DNA of 64,000 nt from assembly GCA_003116975.1 (NCBI GenBank), contig BGKB01000274.1, positions 62,001 to 126,000 of the forward strand, given 5' to 3'. The DNA is from Aurantiochytrium sp. KH105 (lineage: Eukaryota > Sar > Bigyra > Thraustochytrida > Thraustochytriidae). Shown piece by piece: positions 48,603 through 59,200 of this stretch. The notes under the pieces were generated by a model. The model worked only from the letters and a program-made list of their open reading frames with translations. It searched no databases and was not told the DNA's origin. A program made the position numbers and the translations under genes. Position 1 is the stretch's first letter. Every line of letters starts with the position of its first letter.

Positions 48603-50090
48603 ATGGCGTCCTTCGCCAGGGGCTCCTCGAAGGCGGGGGGCGCAGGAAACCCTGCGTGGCCGTCCTCGGCGTCCGGAGACCAGACGGCGGCAACGTCGCC
48701 ACCGCCGTCAACGTCTCAGCTGTCGTGGAGACGCAGCGATCTCCGTGTCGAAGGTCAGAATTTGAGGCGGCAAAAGATCGTGGCGCGACAAAAGGAGGCG
48801 CGGAGGAGGACGCTTGCCGCTGCGCGCGCACAAAGTCTTATCTCCGGAAACAGTGACGCAATAAACGAGCGAAAGGATACCCAAAACAATGGCGACGAAG
48901 GCGACGAGGACAACAACATAACAGTGAGAGCAGATTTGTCAAAGGGAACGCCAGGGAAAAATCACAAGCGCCAAAATGCAAAGCAAAGACGGCGTCAACA
49001 AGAGGAAGAAGCCTACGCTGCTCAACTCCAGCGCCCCGAATGGATGCTAGAGGTACCCTCCGACCTCGGTCCCGAAGCTTGGTCAGTCATGGCCAAACCA
49101 GAAGGTGAATGGACTTTGGTCGTCGCTGCTCACGGCAAAACTGTATCGCGGCGCAAGAATGGCCGAACCCTCCACGAATTTGCCTCTGTCTTACCGCACG
49201 GCTCCCCACAAACCGGAACAGGGTCCAGTGATTTCTCCATGCTGCAATGTGTCTTTCACGAGGCTGATCAAACGTACTACGTTGTAGACGTCGTCTTCTG
49301 GAAAGGTCTTGATGTGGGCGCTTCAGACTTCTCCTTTCGCCAGTTCTGGCTGCACAGCAAGCTCGCAGAAATTCCTGAAATATGTACCTCTGGGGTAGGG
49401 AACAAGTATCGCTTTCAGCCAATCCCCGTATTTGACTGCTCAATGGACGGCCTTGGTCAAGCATACAGTGCACAGATGCAATTTGTCAAAGATGGCCTAT
49501 TATTTTTCTTCAAAAAGGGTCACTACGAAGAGGGTCTTTCGCCGTGCTTGCTCGCCTGGAAGGATGCCAAGACCTCACGTTTTCCCATCGACTCTCCAGA
49601 CGGGATTCATCCCTATCCTGTACAGACCTGCGTTCTTCGCATCTCTCTCGTCTCTGGCACGTTGATGCTCCGCGCTTTGGGCGATGACCTCGTCGGCATC
49701 CTCAATGTCGAGGATGCAAAGGCGCACGCGCTCGAGAACGGCTCCGTAGCACGCTTTGCTGTTCCTTCTGGCGGTCTTGAAGTTGCGCAAGACGAAGAAG
49801 GGGCCGCGCAGACCGGAACTGCCGCAGTTCCACCTCAAGCCTCTGCACGGAGTGGAGCTGGTTTAGACACGTTGGCAGTACCTGCTGCGCCGACAATACC
49901 CGAGGCTGCTGCCTCTGTAGCGCACGTGTGGATCTGTGGCTTGCGCTTTCACAGCGCTTGCAGACCAAACGCGCGCCCTGACTCCAGCTGCAGGGTCGCC
50001 TTTCAATACGCAATGCGGCACGATCCGCTGACCATCGAAAAGCTCACGGCCGGTCTTGCTTGCGCTGGAAATGATATGGAACTTCGGTGA
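48603..50090 (+). CDS. SNUPN: Snurportin-1 (m3G-cap snRNP import adaptor)
   Basis: A 495-residue protein. An N-terminal basic helix at about residues 40-80 (SWRRSDLRVEGQNLRRQKIV, with further Arg/Lys) fits an importin-beta-binding domain. After a Gln/Arg/Glu-rich linker, the cap-binding domain starts at about 145 with RPEWMLEVPSDL, then EWTLVVAAHGKT, FASVLPHGSP, TYYVVDVVFWKG, FRFxW-like FRQFWLHSKL and DGLLFFFKKGHY...L-A-W-K, the Trp aligning with a cap-stacking residue known in the human protein. The C-terminal 120 residues are an extension rich in Ala, Pro and Ser. It carries trimethylguanosine-capped snRNPs into the nucleus. The frame extends upstream, but the conserved N-terminus and the ATG at 48603 fix the start. 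Confidence 0.88.
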   Translation: MASFARGSSKAGGAGNPAWPSSASGDQTAATSPPPSTSQLSWRRSDLRVEGQNLRRQKIVARQKEARRRTLAAARAQSLISGNSDAINERKDTQNNGDEGDEDNNITVRADLSKGTPGKNHKRQNAKQRRRQQEEEAYAAQLQRPEWMLEVPSDLGPEAWSVMAKPEGEWTLVVAAHGKTVSRRKNGRTLHEFASVLPHGSPQTGTGSSDFSMLQCVFHEADQTYYVVDVVFWKGLDVGASDFSFRQFWLHSKLAEIPEICTSGVGNKYRFQPIPVFDCSMDGLGQAYSAQMQFVKDGLLFFFKKGHYEEGLSPCLLAWKDAKTSRFPIDSPDGIHPYPVQTCVLRISLVSGTLMLRALGDDLVGILNVEDAKAHALENGSVARFAVPSGGLEVAQDEEGAAQTGTAAVPPQASARSGAGLDTLAVPAAPTIPEAAASVAHVWICGLRFHSACRPNARPDSSCRVAFQYAMRHDPLTIEKLTAGLACAGNDMELR

Positions 50091-50305
50091 TCTCTAACTG
50101 CTTGTCTCTCCTGGGGTACACGAGGGCGAGGGAGAGGAAAGGGATGGAAACTTGTAGAGAGAATAGGGTCATTTTCATGATGGATACAAGTATGTTGTGC
50201 CGGAAGAGATTCGCAATTAAAGGTGTGCGTTTCGTCGCTCGCGCTGCGAGCTATATCAGCAAACTTGCCAAGGCAGACACGATAAGATGGAACGACTCAG
50301 AGACA

Positions 50306-52747
50306 TCAGGATGCTGGTCTTGCTGCACCCGGATCGAGACGAGGCGGTGATGGATGACCGGGGGTATCTGGACTGATCTCAGCGAGGAACTTGTCAAGTT
50401 TGGCATGGAGATTTGTAGCCTCTGCCTTTGTTCGCGCCATGTTATCCATTGCCGCCGAGGAGAGCAACTCGCTCAGGAAAGCAACCAAAAGTCGGAATCC
50501 TCGCGCGCAGCGCCGACATTTGTGTACACGCTCCTCACGCGAGATGTCAACATTCGATCTCGTCGATTGACGCCGGCTACGTCGATGGTGATCGAGAGTG
50601 GCGGATATCATGGGAGCAAAACTGTCAAAGAGGAACTTTCCGGTCGCCAGCAAACTCTTGATATGGACCTCGAATTTGGACTCCCCAAGGCTCACTAGGA
50701 CGGGGAGAGCCGCTGCGCAAATGTCAAGTGTTGCAGATTGTCCATTGCGAAAATTTACGCAACGAAAAAAGTCGTACGTGACGCTAGGGTTACCCACGGC
50801 CTCGAGACTCTCGAGAGCCCGTGTAGGCTCGTTGTCTCGCCAAATCGAGAGGATGCGCTCGAGCTCGTCGAGACGCTCTTGCATCACAGTTCGAAACTTG
50901 GCGTGCTCCTTCATGACTTCTTCTGTGACGTGTACCTTTGCATCAGCGCGCACAGTGCGTGACTCCACAGGCTTGCGCGCTCCTGACCACGCCCCTCGAG
51001 AGAAATCAGAGTAGCTTATATCGAGAGGCCCTTCGTGCGCGGCCCATTGGCTCACGAGCCGACGCTCACGATTTGGCCGTGCGTTCTCTTGCTCGGGCCT
51101 GCCCTCGCGGCTCCGCGGAGGCTTTCGCGTCCTGGGCTCTCGTCGTCTTTCACTCTGTGCAGCCGCGCTCCCGTCATTTTTTTCTTCATTATTTGCTTCG
51201 CAATTCTCTTCTTCTCTTTCATCCTCGTCTTCTTCGTTGATGGCGAGGCCTTGTACCGTGTCCTCTTTCTTCGGACTCGGTTGAGCACGCTGCTCTGTTC
51301 GCTCTGCCGAAAAATCGAGATCCTTTGAACGATCTGCGTTGTCCTGACGATGGGAACCGATCTTTGAAGCATTATTGCCGGCGTTGACATCACTTGATCG
51401 ATGACCAAGTGGCTCATTCGTCTCAGAAGAGCGTACCTTCTCATGACCTTTGGAGTCTCGTGGTTGTTTCTCTTCCAATGCCTCAAAGTCTTCGTCGCTG
51501 GTGTAATCTTCAACAACAACGGCGTATTCTTCTTTCTCATATGTTGCATCATCATCATCATCATCACGACTTTTTCTCTGTGATTCTGCCCGTGGTTCGG
51601 AGTCTCTTGGCGTGCACCTTTCTCGAGGGGAGTGCGTCGTCTCGCTATCTTGTCGAGGTGCGGGAGCTCGAACGATGATGTCATCGTTGATGAATTCCTC
51701 AACATTGCAAGCATCATCTGCATCAGCGTCTTCTCCATGATCATCAGTCTCATCTTGGACAAGAGCATTCATATCTACAGACCAGACGGTGACCATGGTT
51801 CGATCCTTCAGAGCGCATGCGATCATACGCTGATCACCATTTTTGTCACGCGTAATCTGTGCGTCCTGGACAGATCCCCATGCAATAGGCTCAGCGGAGA
51901 TGCCACGAGTCGGTTGAAGCGACCACACCCGTAGACCGTTGTCCGAAGCGCACACCAGGTTATGTGGAGCAGCTTCGTCAGCTTGTGAAGCCGTGTCCAA
52001 AAAGGCAATTTGACGGATCGCCTGGCCATGCTCTGTTGGGGTCGCGCCGACTTGGCGAAAGGTTTCGAGATCCCAATATCGCACGGTTCCGTCTTTCGAG
52101 CCTGTTGCGAGCCAAAACTCATCTGGATGAAAGCGCACAGCCGAGATGCCCCCGCGATGGCCGGCAAACTCGTGCAAAAGCTTGCCAGCTTGGAGATCCC
52201 ATAATTTGACCGTGCGGTCCTCACTTCCGGAAGCCACCCACTTGCCATCAGGACTAAAGGCAAGGCACGAAACGGAATCCTCGTGATCTGCAAAAGTGCG
52301 CACGCAGCCTCTGGTCCGAATATCCCAGACGCGTACATCCGTGTCCTGACCGCCTGACCCGAGCACATTGCCCAATGGATGAAAGGCTGTTGAAGTGCAC
52401 TCTGCGCGATGACCAGTTAATCTGCACCTTGTCTTACCGCCGGCATTAAGGGCAAGAAGCTTGACACTGCCACTTCGCGATCCGACTGCCGCCACGTTCT
52501 CGTCCGCGTCAAAGGCCACGCATTGCACAGCACGTTTGGCGACCTGAATACTTTGAAGGCACGCTGTTCTGCCAACCCTCCACAGGTTAAGTTTTCCGTC
52601 CTCGCCGCCGCTCGCGAGAATCTGGCCAGATCGTGGGCCAATCTTCACGCACGTGACGCCCTCGGCATGTGCCACGAGCGTCTGTAGCTTGCGGCTTGCG
52701 CTCTGCTGCTGCCTATACGCTCCTCTGAGCGACCATCGTTCGGGCAT
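50306..52747 (-). CDS. KATNB1: Katanin p80 WD40-repeat subunit
   Basis: An 813-residue protein: a seven-bladed WD40 propeller over about residues 15-310 (HAEGVTCVKIGPRSGQILAS, FADHEDSVSCLAFSPDGKWV, FAGHRGGISAVRFHPDEFW), a long acidic and charged linker (about 320-560), and the con80 domain at about 605-780 (HAKFRTVMQERLDELERILS, VTYDFF, LDICAAALPVL). The p80 subunit targets and activates katanin p60, the AAA microtubule-severing enzyme, at centrosomes and basal bodies; con80 binds p60. No p60 gene is in the window. The frame begins at GTG seven codons upstream, but the first ATG (52747) matches the family start. A CAGG tetranucleotide run lies just upstream in the 5' leader. The linker is longer than in the animal protein (about 655 residues total). 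Confidence 0.9.
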   Translation of the reverse strand: MPERWSLRGAYRQQQSASRKLQTLVAHAEGVTCVKIGPRSGQILASGGEDGKLNLWRVGRTACLQSIQVAKRAVQCVAFDADENVAAVGSRSGSVKLLALNAGGKTRCRLTGHRAECTSTAFHPLGNVLGSGGQDTDVRVWDIRTRGCVRTFADHEDSVSCLAFSPDGKWVASGSEDRTVKLWDLQAGKLLHEFAGHRGGISAVRFHPDEFWLATGSKDGTVRYWDLETFRQVGATPTEHGQAIRQIAFLDTASQADEAAPHNLVCASDNGLRVWSLQPTRGISAEPIAWGSVQDAQITRDKNGDQRMIACALKDRTMVTVWSVDMNALVQDETDDHGEDADADDACNVEEFINDDIIVRAPAPRQDSETTHSPRERCTPRDSEPRAESQRKSRDDDDDDATYEKEEYAVVVEDYTSDEDFEALEEKQPRDSKGHEKVRSSETNEPLGHRSSDVNAGNNASKIGSHRQDNADRSKDLDFSAERTEQRAQPSPKKEDTVQGLAINEEDEDEREEENCEANNEEKNDGSAAAQSERRREPRTRKPPRSREGRPEQENARPNRERRLVSQWAAHEGPLDISYSDFSRGAWSGARKPVESRTVRADAKVHVTEEVMKEHAKFRTVMQERLDELERILSIWRDNEPTRALESLEAVGNPSVTYDFFRCVNFRNGQSATLDICAAALPVLVSLGESKFEVHIKSLLATGKFLFDSFAPMISATLDHHRRSRRQSTRSNVDISREERVHKCRRCARGFRLLVAFLSELLSSAAMDNMARTKAEATNLHAKLDKFLAEISPDTPGHPSPPRLDPGAARPAS

Positions 52748-53242
52748 GTTTCCCTTGATAAAGTGCACCAGGAGCTAGTTGACGCGCTGCACGCACGGAC
52801 GCAGGCAGGCAGACAGGCAGGCAGGCAGGAAAAGACGAAGGTGGGATAGTGGCAGTTGACGCACGTCGCTTTCGCGCCAGCGCATGCGCGCAAGCTCACG
52901 GAATCGGGTACAATGGACTAAGTCTCTACTCTGATGCCCCAAAGAAACGTTGAGATGTGAAAAAGGGTTGCGGAAAAAAGTTAAGCTTGACCTTTGTTGC
53001 GGGACGGGGAACAAACTTGAGGAGACGGACGAAACGAAAATGATTACTCAGGCTGCTCTCTTTGGTTGACAGTGATTAGCGAGGAAGGAGAGGAGGAACA
53101 AGAAGAAGAAGAATGAAGATAGGCCTGTGTCGAGTCGGAACTACACTGACAGGTAAAGAAAGAAGAACGAAAAATAGAAAAAAGTAAAAAAAGTACGAGA
53201 ATACACGCGAATTCGCTTTAGCTACGTATAACTGTGTCTCCA
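52748..53242. other. Intergenic region upstream of katanin p80
   Basis: Holds the katanin 5' leader with an AGGC microsatellite (52800-52830), then an A/G-rich stretch at about 53085-53200 that is the 3' flank of the ARF-GEF gene. No gene recognised. Confidence 0.6.
52800..52830. repeat. AGGC tetranucleotide microsatellite
   Basis: CAGG/AGGC tandem copies about 55-85 nt upstream of the katanin p80 start codon. Confidence 0.85.
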
Positions 53243-56200
53243 TTACCGGTCAGAGGGCGCGACGTCGAGACCAAGGAGCTTGGACACTTGCTGGTCAAAT
53301 ATTTGGCGCAACGCGGCATGAACCTCGCGATTGCCACAATCCAAGAGAGCGGTAAGCAACGGGTACAGCCACGGCAGCTGCCGCTTCATCTTCGAGACGT
53401 CCCAATGCAAGACCTCGTGAAGACTTTGAGCGACCACGGGCGTGAAATGACGCATGTCTACCTCTGCCTCAGACTCTGTCACGGCGGATCCGCGTGCCTG
53501 TCGTCGCGCCGTCGCATCGCGCGAAGCGCTCGATGAATCCATCTGCTCCAGCTCGGCCGTGCGCACTCTGTCTTGAAACAGATAGTGCATAAAGAGCGAG
53601 TGAAGTGTCTGTTCGAGACGAGACGACACGCCTGAAACTGTATCAGTACTCAGTCCGATTTTTTCGGCATCGCCGTCGGCACGAAAGAGAAGAGTAATGT
53701 ATCGCCCCAGAGCCATGGTCTCTTGACGCAGAAGCGAGGGGGGCGCCCCCGTCGTATCATCCGACATGAAGCCACGGCGCTGCAGTTCTTGACGCAAGCT
53801 CAAGTCGTCATTGAACTCGTGTGAAAAGGCTGCCGACCTCTCGATCAGGTCGAGGACCTGAAGGAGGTTCGCCTCACTCATTCCACTCATGTTCCCGGGC
53901 AACACGCGGCCCATCACTTCGAGCATGCGAAGCTGCACTGTGCTCATGGTGAATGCCGTGCTGTTGCTAAAGGGAAGTAAGTCGCCCGGGATCGGGACGT
54001 GAAACGAGAAACGTGCCCCCTCTCGTTTGACCGGTTCGCTCGTCTTTGCCTCTGACGTTTTGGCCTCGTCATCGCTCGTATTCGTACCTCCAGGCGTCGC
54101 GACTGGCTGAACTTCGCCGTTTGCGTGCAGGCTCTGGTCCTCATCCTTGTCCTTTTCATGGTCGTCAACGACATCATCAACGTCTTCGTCGTCCTCATTC
54201 GAGTTCTCTTCGTCGTCCTCCTCCTCATCGTTGGCGTTCTCGGGGGGTTCGAGATTGAGCCAGCGACGAGTGGACTTTTCTGTGAGAAAACGTGGCGTCG
54301 AATCTGACATAATGTGATCGATGCAGTCAACCACGAGGCCCCACTGAGGCTTGCCAAGGTCCTTGCCGCATTGCGAAAGCAGCTTGGCCATGATGGCTAC
54401 GCCGATACCTGAGACCTGGCCCGAGTTCGTAAGCGCTAGCCGCTCAACAATGCCGAGATGATCCTCGAACAAGAGACCCATCGCTGTCTCGCGCATGTCA
54501 GAAGACCAATCCGGACGCTCCAGAGCACTCGCTGACTCATCGGCAAGCGAGCCGTCTAGCATTTTGGCCAACAAATCCGTGAGCTGCGAAAGCACGCGGC
54601 CGAGGGTCGTCTCAAGGGGCTGCGTTCCCGACTCGAGAAGGTAACCCGGGGAAATGGGCGTTACCGGGGGCGACATGAAGGATCCCAGGGCGAGCAAAAG
54701 CTCCTCATCAGCAGCCTGTGCTCTGTGAATGTATTCAACGCGCGCATGCTTGATGCGGGTAATGCACGCCGCCGAGAAGGGTTGCAAACAGTCTCGGAGC
54801 TCTGCGAACAAGTCAAAGATCCCGTATCGCAAGAGAAGACTCCAGACAGCCGGTGAAATGCGCCCGGCCTGCGCACGCAGTTCCGAGAAGAGTATCCCCA
54901 TCGCGCGCATGCGCACAGGTGCCCTCGAGTCGCCAATGAGCATCGCGAGACTGCGAACGAGCGCCCACAAGCGGCCTACATGTTCATGGTCGTCCGCGCG
55001 GGTCTCGGAAAATGTGGTGTCGGGCGCAGAGAGGACCTTTTTGAGCGCCTTTTCCAAGAGATCCATCGCCTTGCTCGAAAGCTCGGTATCCGCGTTCGAC
55101 CGGTTCGACGCAAAGGAGAACAGGCAGCGCACGAGCTCGGGAAAGTGCGCATCAAGGGCTCCGACGTGCTCCTTGACGAGGCGGTCGAGGATTCCGAACG
55201 AAAGCGAGTGGATCTCGGCATTTGGGTCGTTCCCGCCCACGGAAAGGACATTGAGGAGAACTCGCCATCCTGACTTGATGTGTTTGCTCCGTGTGAGAAT
55301 AATGTTCTCAGAGCAGCGAAGAACGAGATCTCGCAGCTCCGAGCTCTTCGAGGTGGCAATCATTTGCTCAAAGGGGGCCATAAACTGAAGCTGGAAGCTA
55401 AAGCCCGTCAGTTCATCCTTTTCCAGGAATTTCACTGTGAGCTGACGCAAGGAATCGATGGCGTACATTGAGATCCGCACATCCTTGTGGCAGCCAGCAA
55501 AGGTAAAGTGGTCAGAGAGAATGGACCAAACACGCCCCCAGACAAAGCGCGGCCGCGTCTCCATGTTGGAGTCAGCGACTTCGACAATCTTTTGTAGAGA
55601 GAAAGTTCGCGGTTTATTGTCCAAGGCCGAGCGCCCGAGCGTGGCTCTTTCACTGACCTGAAGCTCCATACGAGAAACAGCGCAAAGGGCGTCCACCATT
55701 TCGATGATCGCGTTTGACCCCAGATTCACGGAATCGAGAAAGATGCGATCAATTTGGATCATGTCGAGGGCCTTGACCACCCGCATCGCATTGTCCTCAT
55801 CGGTCATACGAGCCGCCTCCTCTGGAGTCGGGCCCGACTGGAAGTAGGAGAAGATTGACCCCTCGCCAGCACTCGAGGTTGTACCTCCGTGACTGCCATC
55901 TCCATGAGCCCCACCATTGGCAGCGGTGCCCATGGAGCGTCGGCGCGGCAGCCGTCCTGACGAGCGGCGACGGGTCGCGCTTTCCAATTTGGCCTGCGCG
56001 AGATCGTCAGTAGCGCCCGAATGGATGAGCTGCAGTCGCGAGAGCTGCGAGAAGCATTTGAGCGCAGGTTCCCAAGAAGACCCAAGGTAGTTACCCTCGA
56101 GCTGAACGACCTCCACAAGGGCGCGGACGCACTCAATGTGCTTGGCTTTCATCTCTTGCGTCGTCGAGAGCAACGTAAATTTAGTGAGCGCGTCGAAAAG

Positions 56201-59200
56201 AGTCCGACGCTCGTCCGCCATGCCGAAGCGACAGGCGATACGCAGTGCCGACTTCATGCCAGACGTGACCGCATCCACGGTGACGAACTCCGAGGTGTTT
56301 TGCATGTTCACCGAGAAGACAGCGCAAAAGGGGGCCCACGTAACCGCGAACATGGGGCGAACATGGTCATTTTCATCGTAAAAGTAAGCCTCGCCGGTGT
56401 CCTCGCCTTCCTCGTCCTCGTCCTCGTCTTGGTCGCGCGCGGTGCCCTGCTCGTGTTCTTCCTCGGCATCGGCCTGGGCGTCATCGCCAAGGGCGGAAGC
56501 GTCGGTTTTCACGGCAAGCCCGTTGCCCAGCCCGTTCGCCGCAACAGCACTCTCGTTGCGCGAAACGCTGCTTGTCTCGCTAACGAGATCTGCTGTGGGA
56601 TGCGCTGCCTGCCCCTGACCATGCAGCGAAGCCATGCCACTCCCCGCGGACCTCACGCGTAAGAGCGACTGCCTTCCCGTAGGAGTCGACGGCGCCCCTG
56701 GCTGCCGGCTTCGCCCGTTGGCGCCGGCGCGCGCAGAGGGCAAAAGTAAGCTTGCAGACTCTACCATTTCCTGGCGCTCCTTGGAAAAAGCTGCGCGTTT
56801 GCGACGCGAGAGTGCTTCGCGGCTGTTGCCAAAGAAACCCAGCGACCCGGCCCCGCCCATGCCGCCTCGGGCCTTGCTCTTTTCGCGCTCGCGCTCACCG
56901 TCGTCCTCCTTGAGCGAGATCTCGGTGGTCTTGATGCGCTCGTAAATGCCAAGCAGAAAGTCTGGGTCGAGATCACGACCTCCAGCGATTCCACCGTTCA
57001 TGGCAATAAAAGCCTGTCCGGTCATTTTCTTTTCCACGGGAATGTTTGGGCTGTGCAGGTCGGTGTGAAGCATAATAATGGCAAACGCAAGGACATACGC
57101 GGTGTCAGCGCTGGGAAAGCTCTTCGGGTTGTTTTCAAAATAGCGAGCCGCGAACTTTTCGATGATACGGTCGATCTTCTGCGCCTCGCCAGGGATTCGG
57201 AATCCGGCCAAGAAGACACGGAGCGCCTCGTCAATGACCTGATCGGTGAAATTGAGTTGATCCACGTAGCAATAGAGCGTCTCCACGTTGAATCCAGCGT
57301 CCTCTCCCAGAAATTCGCCAATCTTGGTCTTGGAAAAGACATCTTGAAACTCAAGCAGAGCCGAGGCGACGTCATCGGGCGTGCGGTCAATGTAGCCCTC
57401 CTTGACGAGAAAGTCGATGCCACGTTTGGGTTTGATAAGAAACTTGGAAGCGGCGCTTTCGATGTCGCGACGATACTTTTGCTTTTGCTGGAAGGAGTCC
57501 ACCTTGAGGCGTCGCAAGCTCTGCGCGCCGGCGGCAGCAACGCTCGGGGCCAGCGTGGCAGAGTCGCCCCCGACACTTGTCCGACTCGGTGCATGCACGG
57601 AGCCGCCGTGGCGCGAGACATTGGGTTGCGTAGTGCTCTCGTCCTCCTCTCCTATTTCCTGAACACCCGCCTCGCCAGTGGTCGGCAAAGGCGCAACAGG
57701 CTCCGAGTCGGTGGTGGTTGCACCTGCATTGTCGCCTCCAGCACCGGCAGACTCTTCTTGAGGATTCTCCGGGCCCAAGCGCGCGCTACTGCCTGGAAGA
57801 TTTTCCTGGACGTGTGTGAACTCTGCGAGCGAATGGAGGATGGACACCATGGAGGTGAGAGACATTTCATGCAAGGCGACCTTTTGCTGGTCATCTTGTG
57901 AGAGCACGCCATTGGGCGAAGTGGGGCGAGGATCCGATGCAAGCTTGGAAAGAACCTTGACGATGCGCGAGTACAGGTCAATGCTGTCCCAGTCACAGTC
58001 ATAGTTGAGAAAGATGCTCACAAGAGTTTCGACGTCTTTTGCGATTTGCAAGAACACCTCCAAAACGAGGACTTTGTGTTCGTGGGGAGAATTGGAGGAT
58101 TCGAGAAGAGGGAGAAAGATCTTGGAGATGACGAGCTCAATTTCCTCCTTGAGATGCTCGGCAAAGCGGGACTGCAGCGCAACGAAGATGCGCAGCGACA
58201 GCCCGACGACCTGGGTGTTGCTGGAAACGGAGTTCTTGACCAGCGAAGAGGTCAAGTAGTTCTTGATGGCGTAGACAAAGTCCTTGTTATTGCGAAAGGC
58301 TGGACCGCTGGCCTCCAGGATGCTGAGAACGAGGTCAAGAGAGAGGATTTTGGATCGAAGAGCAATAGGGTCCGGAATGTGATTGTCTCCAGCGGCGCCC
58401 GTCCCGTCCACCAGGTTCTGATTCTTCATCGAGAGCTTACAGAGCGCTCGAAACAAGAGATATGCGTCCTTGTGCTGGATCGATTTGAAGGGGGCAGACT
58501 TTCCCTTCGCCTGCTTTCTGGCCTTTTGGCTGCTCTTGCCATTCGCGCCTTCGGAAACGGTCTTCAGGGTCCCGGTCCGGGCCACCGGCGATCCCCCTGG
58601 GATGGACCCTCCAACTGAAAGGCTGTCCATCTCGAGCTGCTCGGCCACCTCGCGATACATGCAAGCGTCAAAATCGTCTGCTGGCGGCGCAACGCGAGGA
58701 GACTCTGCAGAGACAGGAGGGATGTCAGGGCCGCTCTCCGAAGACGAAGCTGCTGTAGCAGCAATGTGTGCGCTGTCGTTGTCTGCATCGTCTGGGTCTT
58801 CGGTGGCTTCGGCTGCGGCCGTGGCATCAGACGTGGCACTCGGGCGCGAGTCGTTTGTTTCTGGCGGAGAGGAAGGTTGCTGATCCGCGGGCGCGAGAGA
58901 CGACGCCGTCGAAGCGCGTGCGCGACTTGACCCTCCGGAAGGGAGGCGAGCGTCAGCCACTTCCATTTGCTGAAAAATAGCGCTCATCATCTGCGTAAGA
59001 GTGGCCTTGGCAGTGGTCTTGTTGACCGGATTGCGCGAGTATAGATGAATGTGGTAGCAAGCGCGAACGGAGTTGAGCAGCGACGTCTCGTGCACGCCAC
59101 AGCCTGCGCTCGTTACGGCTGTGAGCAGCGCTTTAATGACTTGCAGTTGGACCGAGTCGTCGGTGGTGTTACCCTTGCCTTCGGTGTCCTCGCACGCACA

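Noticed and set aside
53944-54357. Short frames overlapping the acidic stretch of BIG
   Set aside because: Repetitive Arg/Thr or Ser/Leu products are shadows of the Asp/Glu/Asn codon repeats in the real frame.
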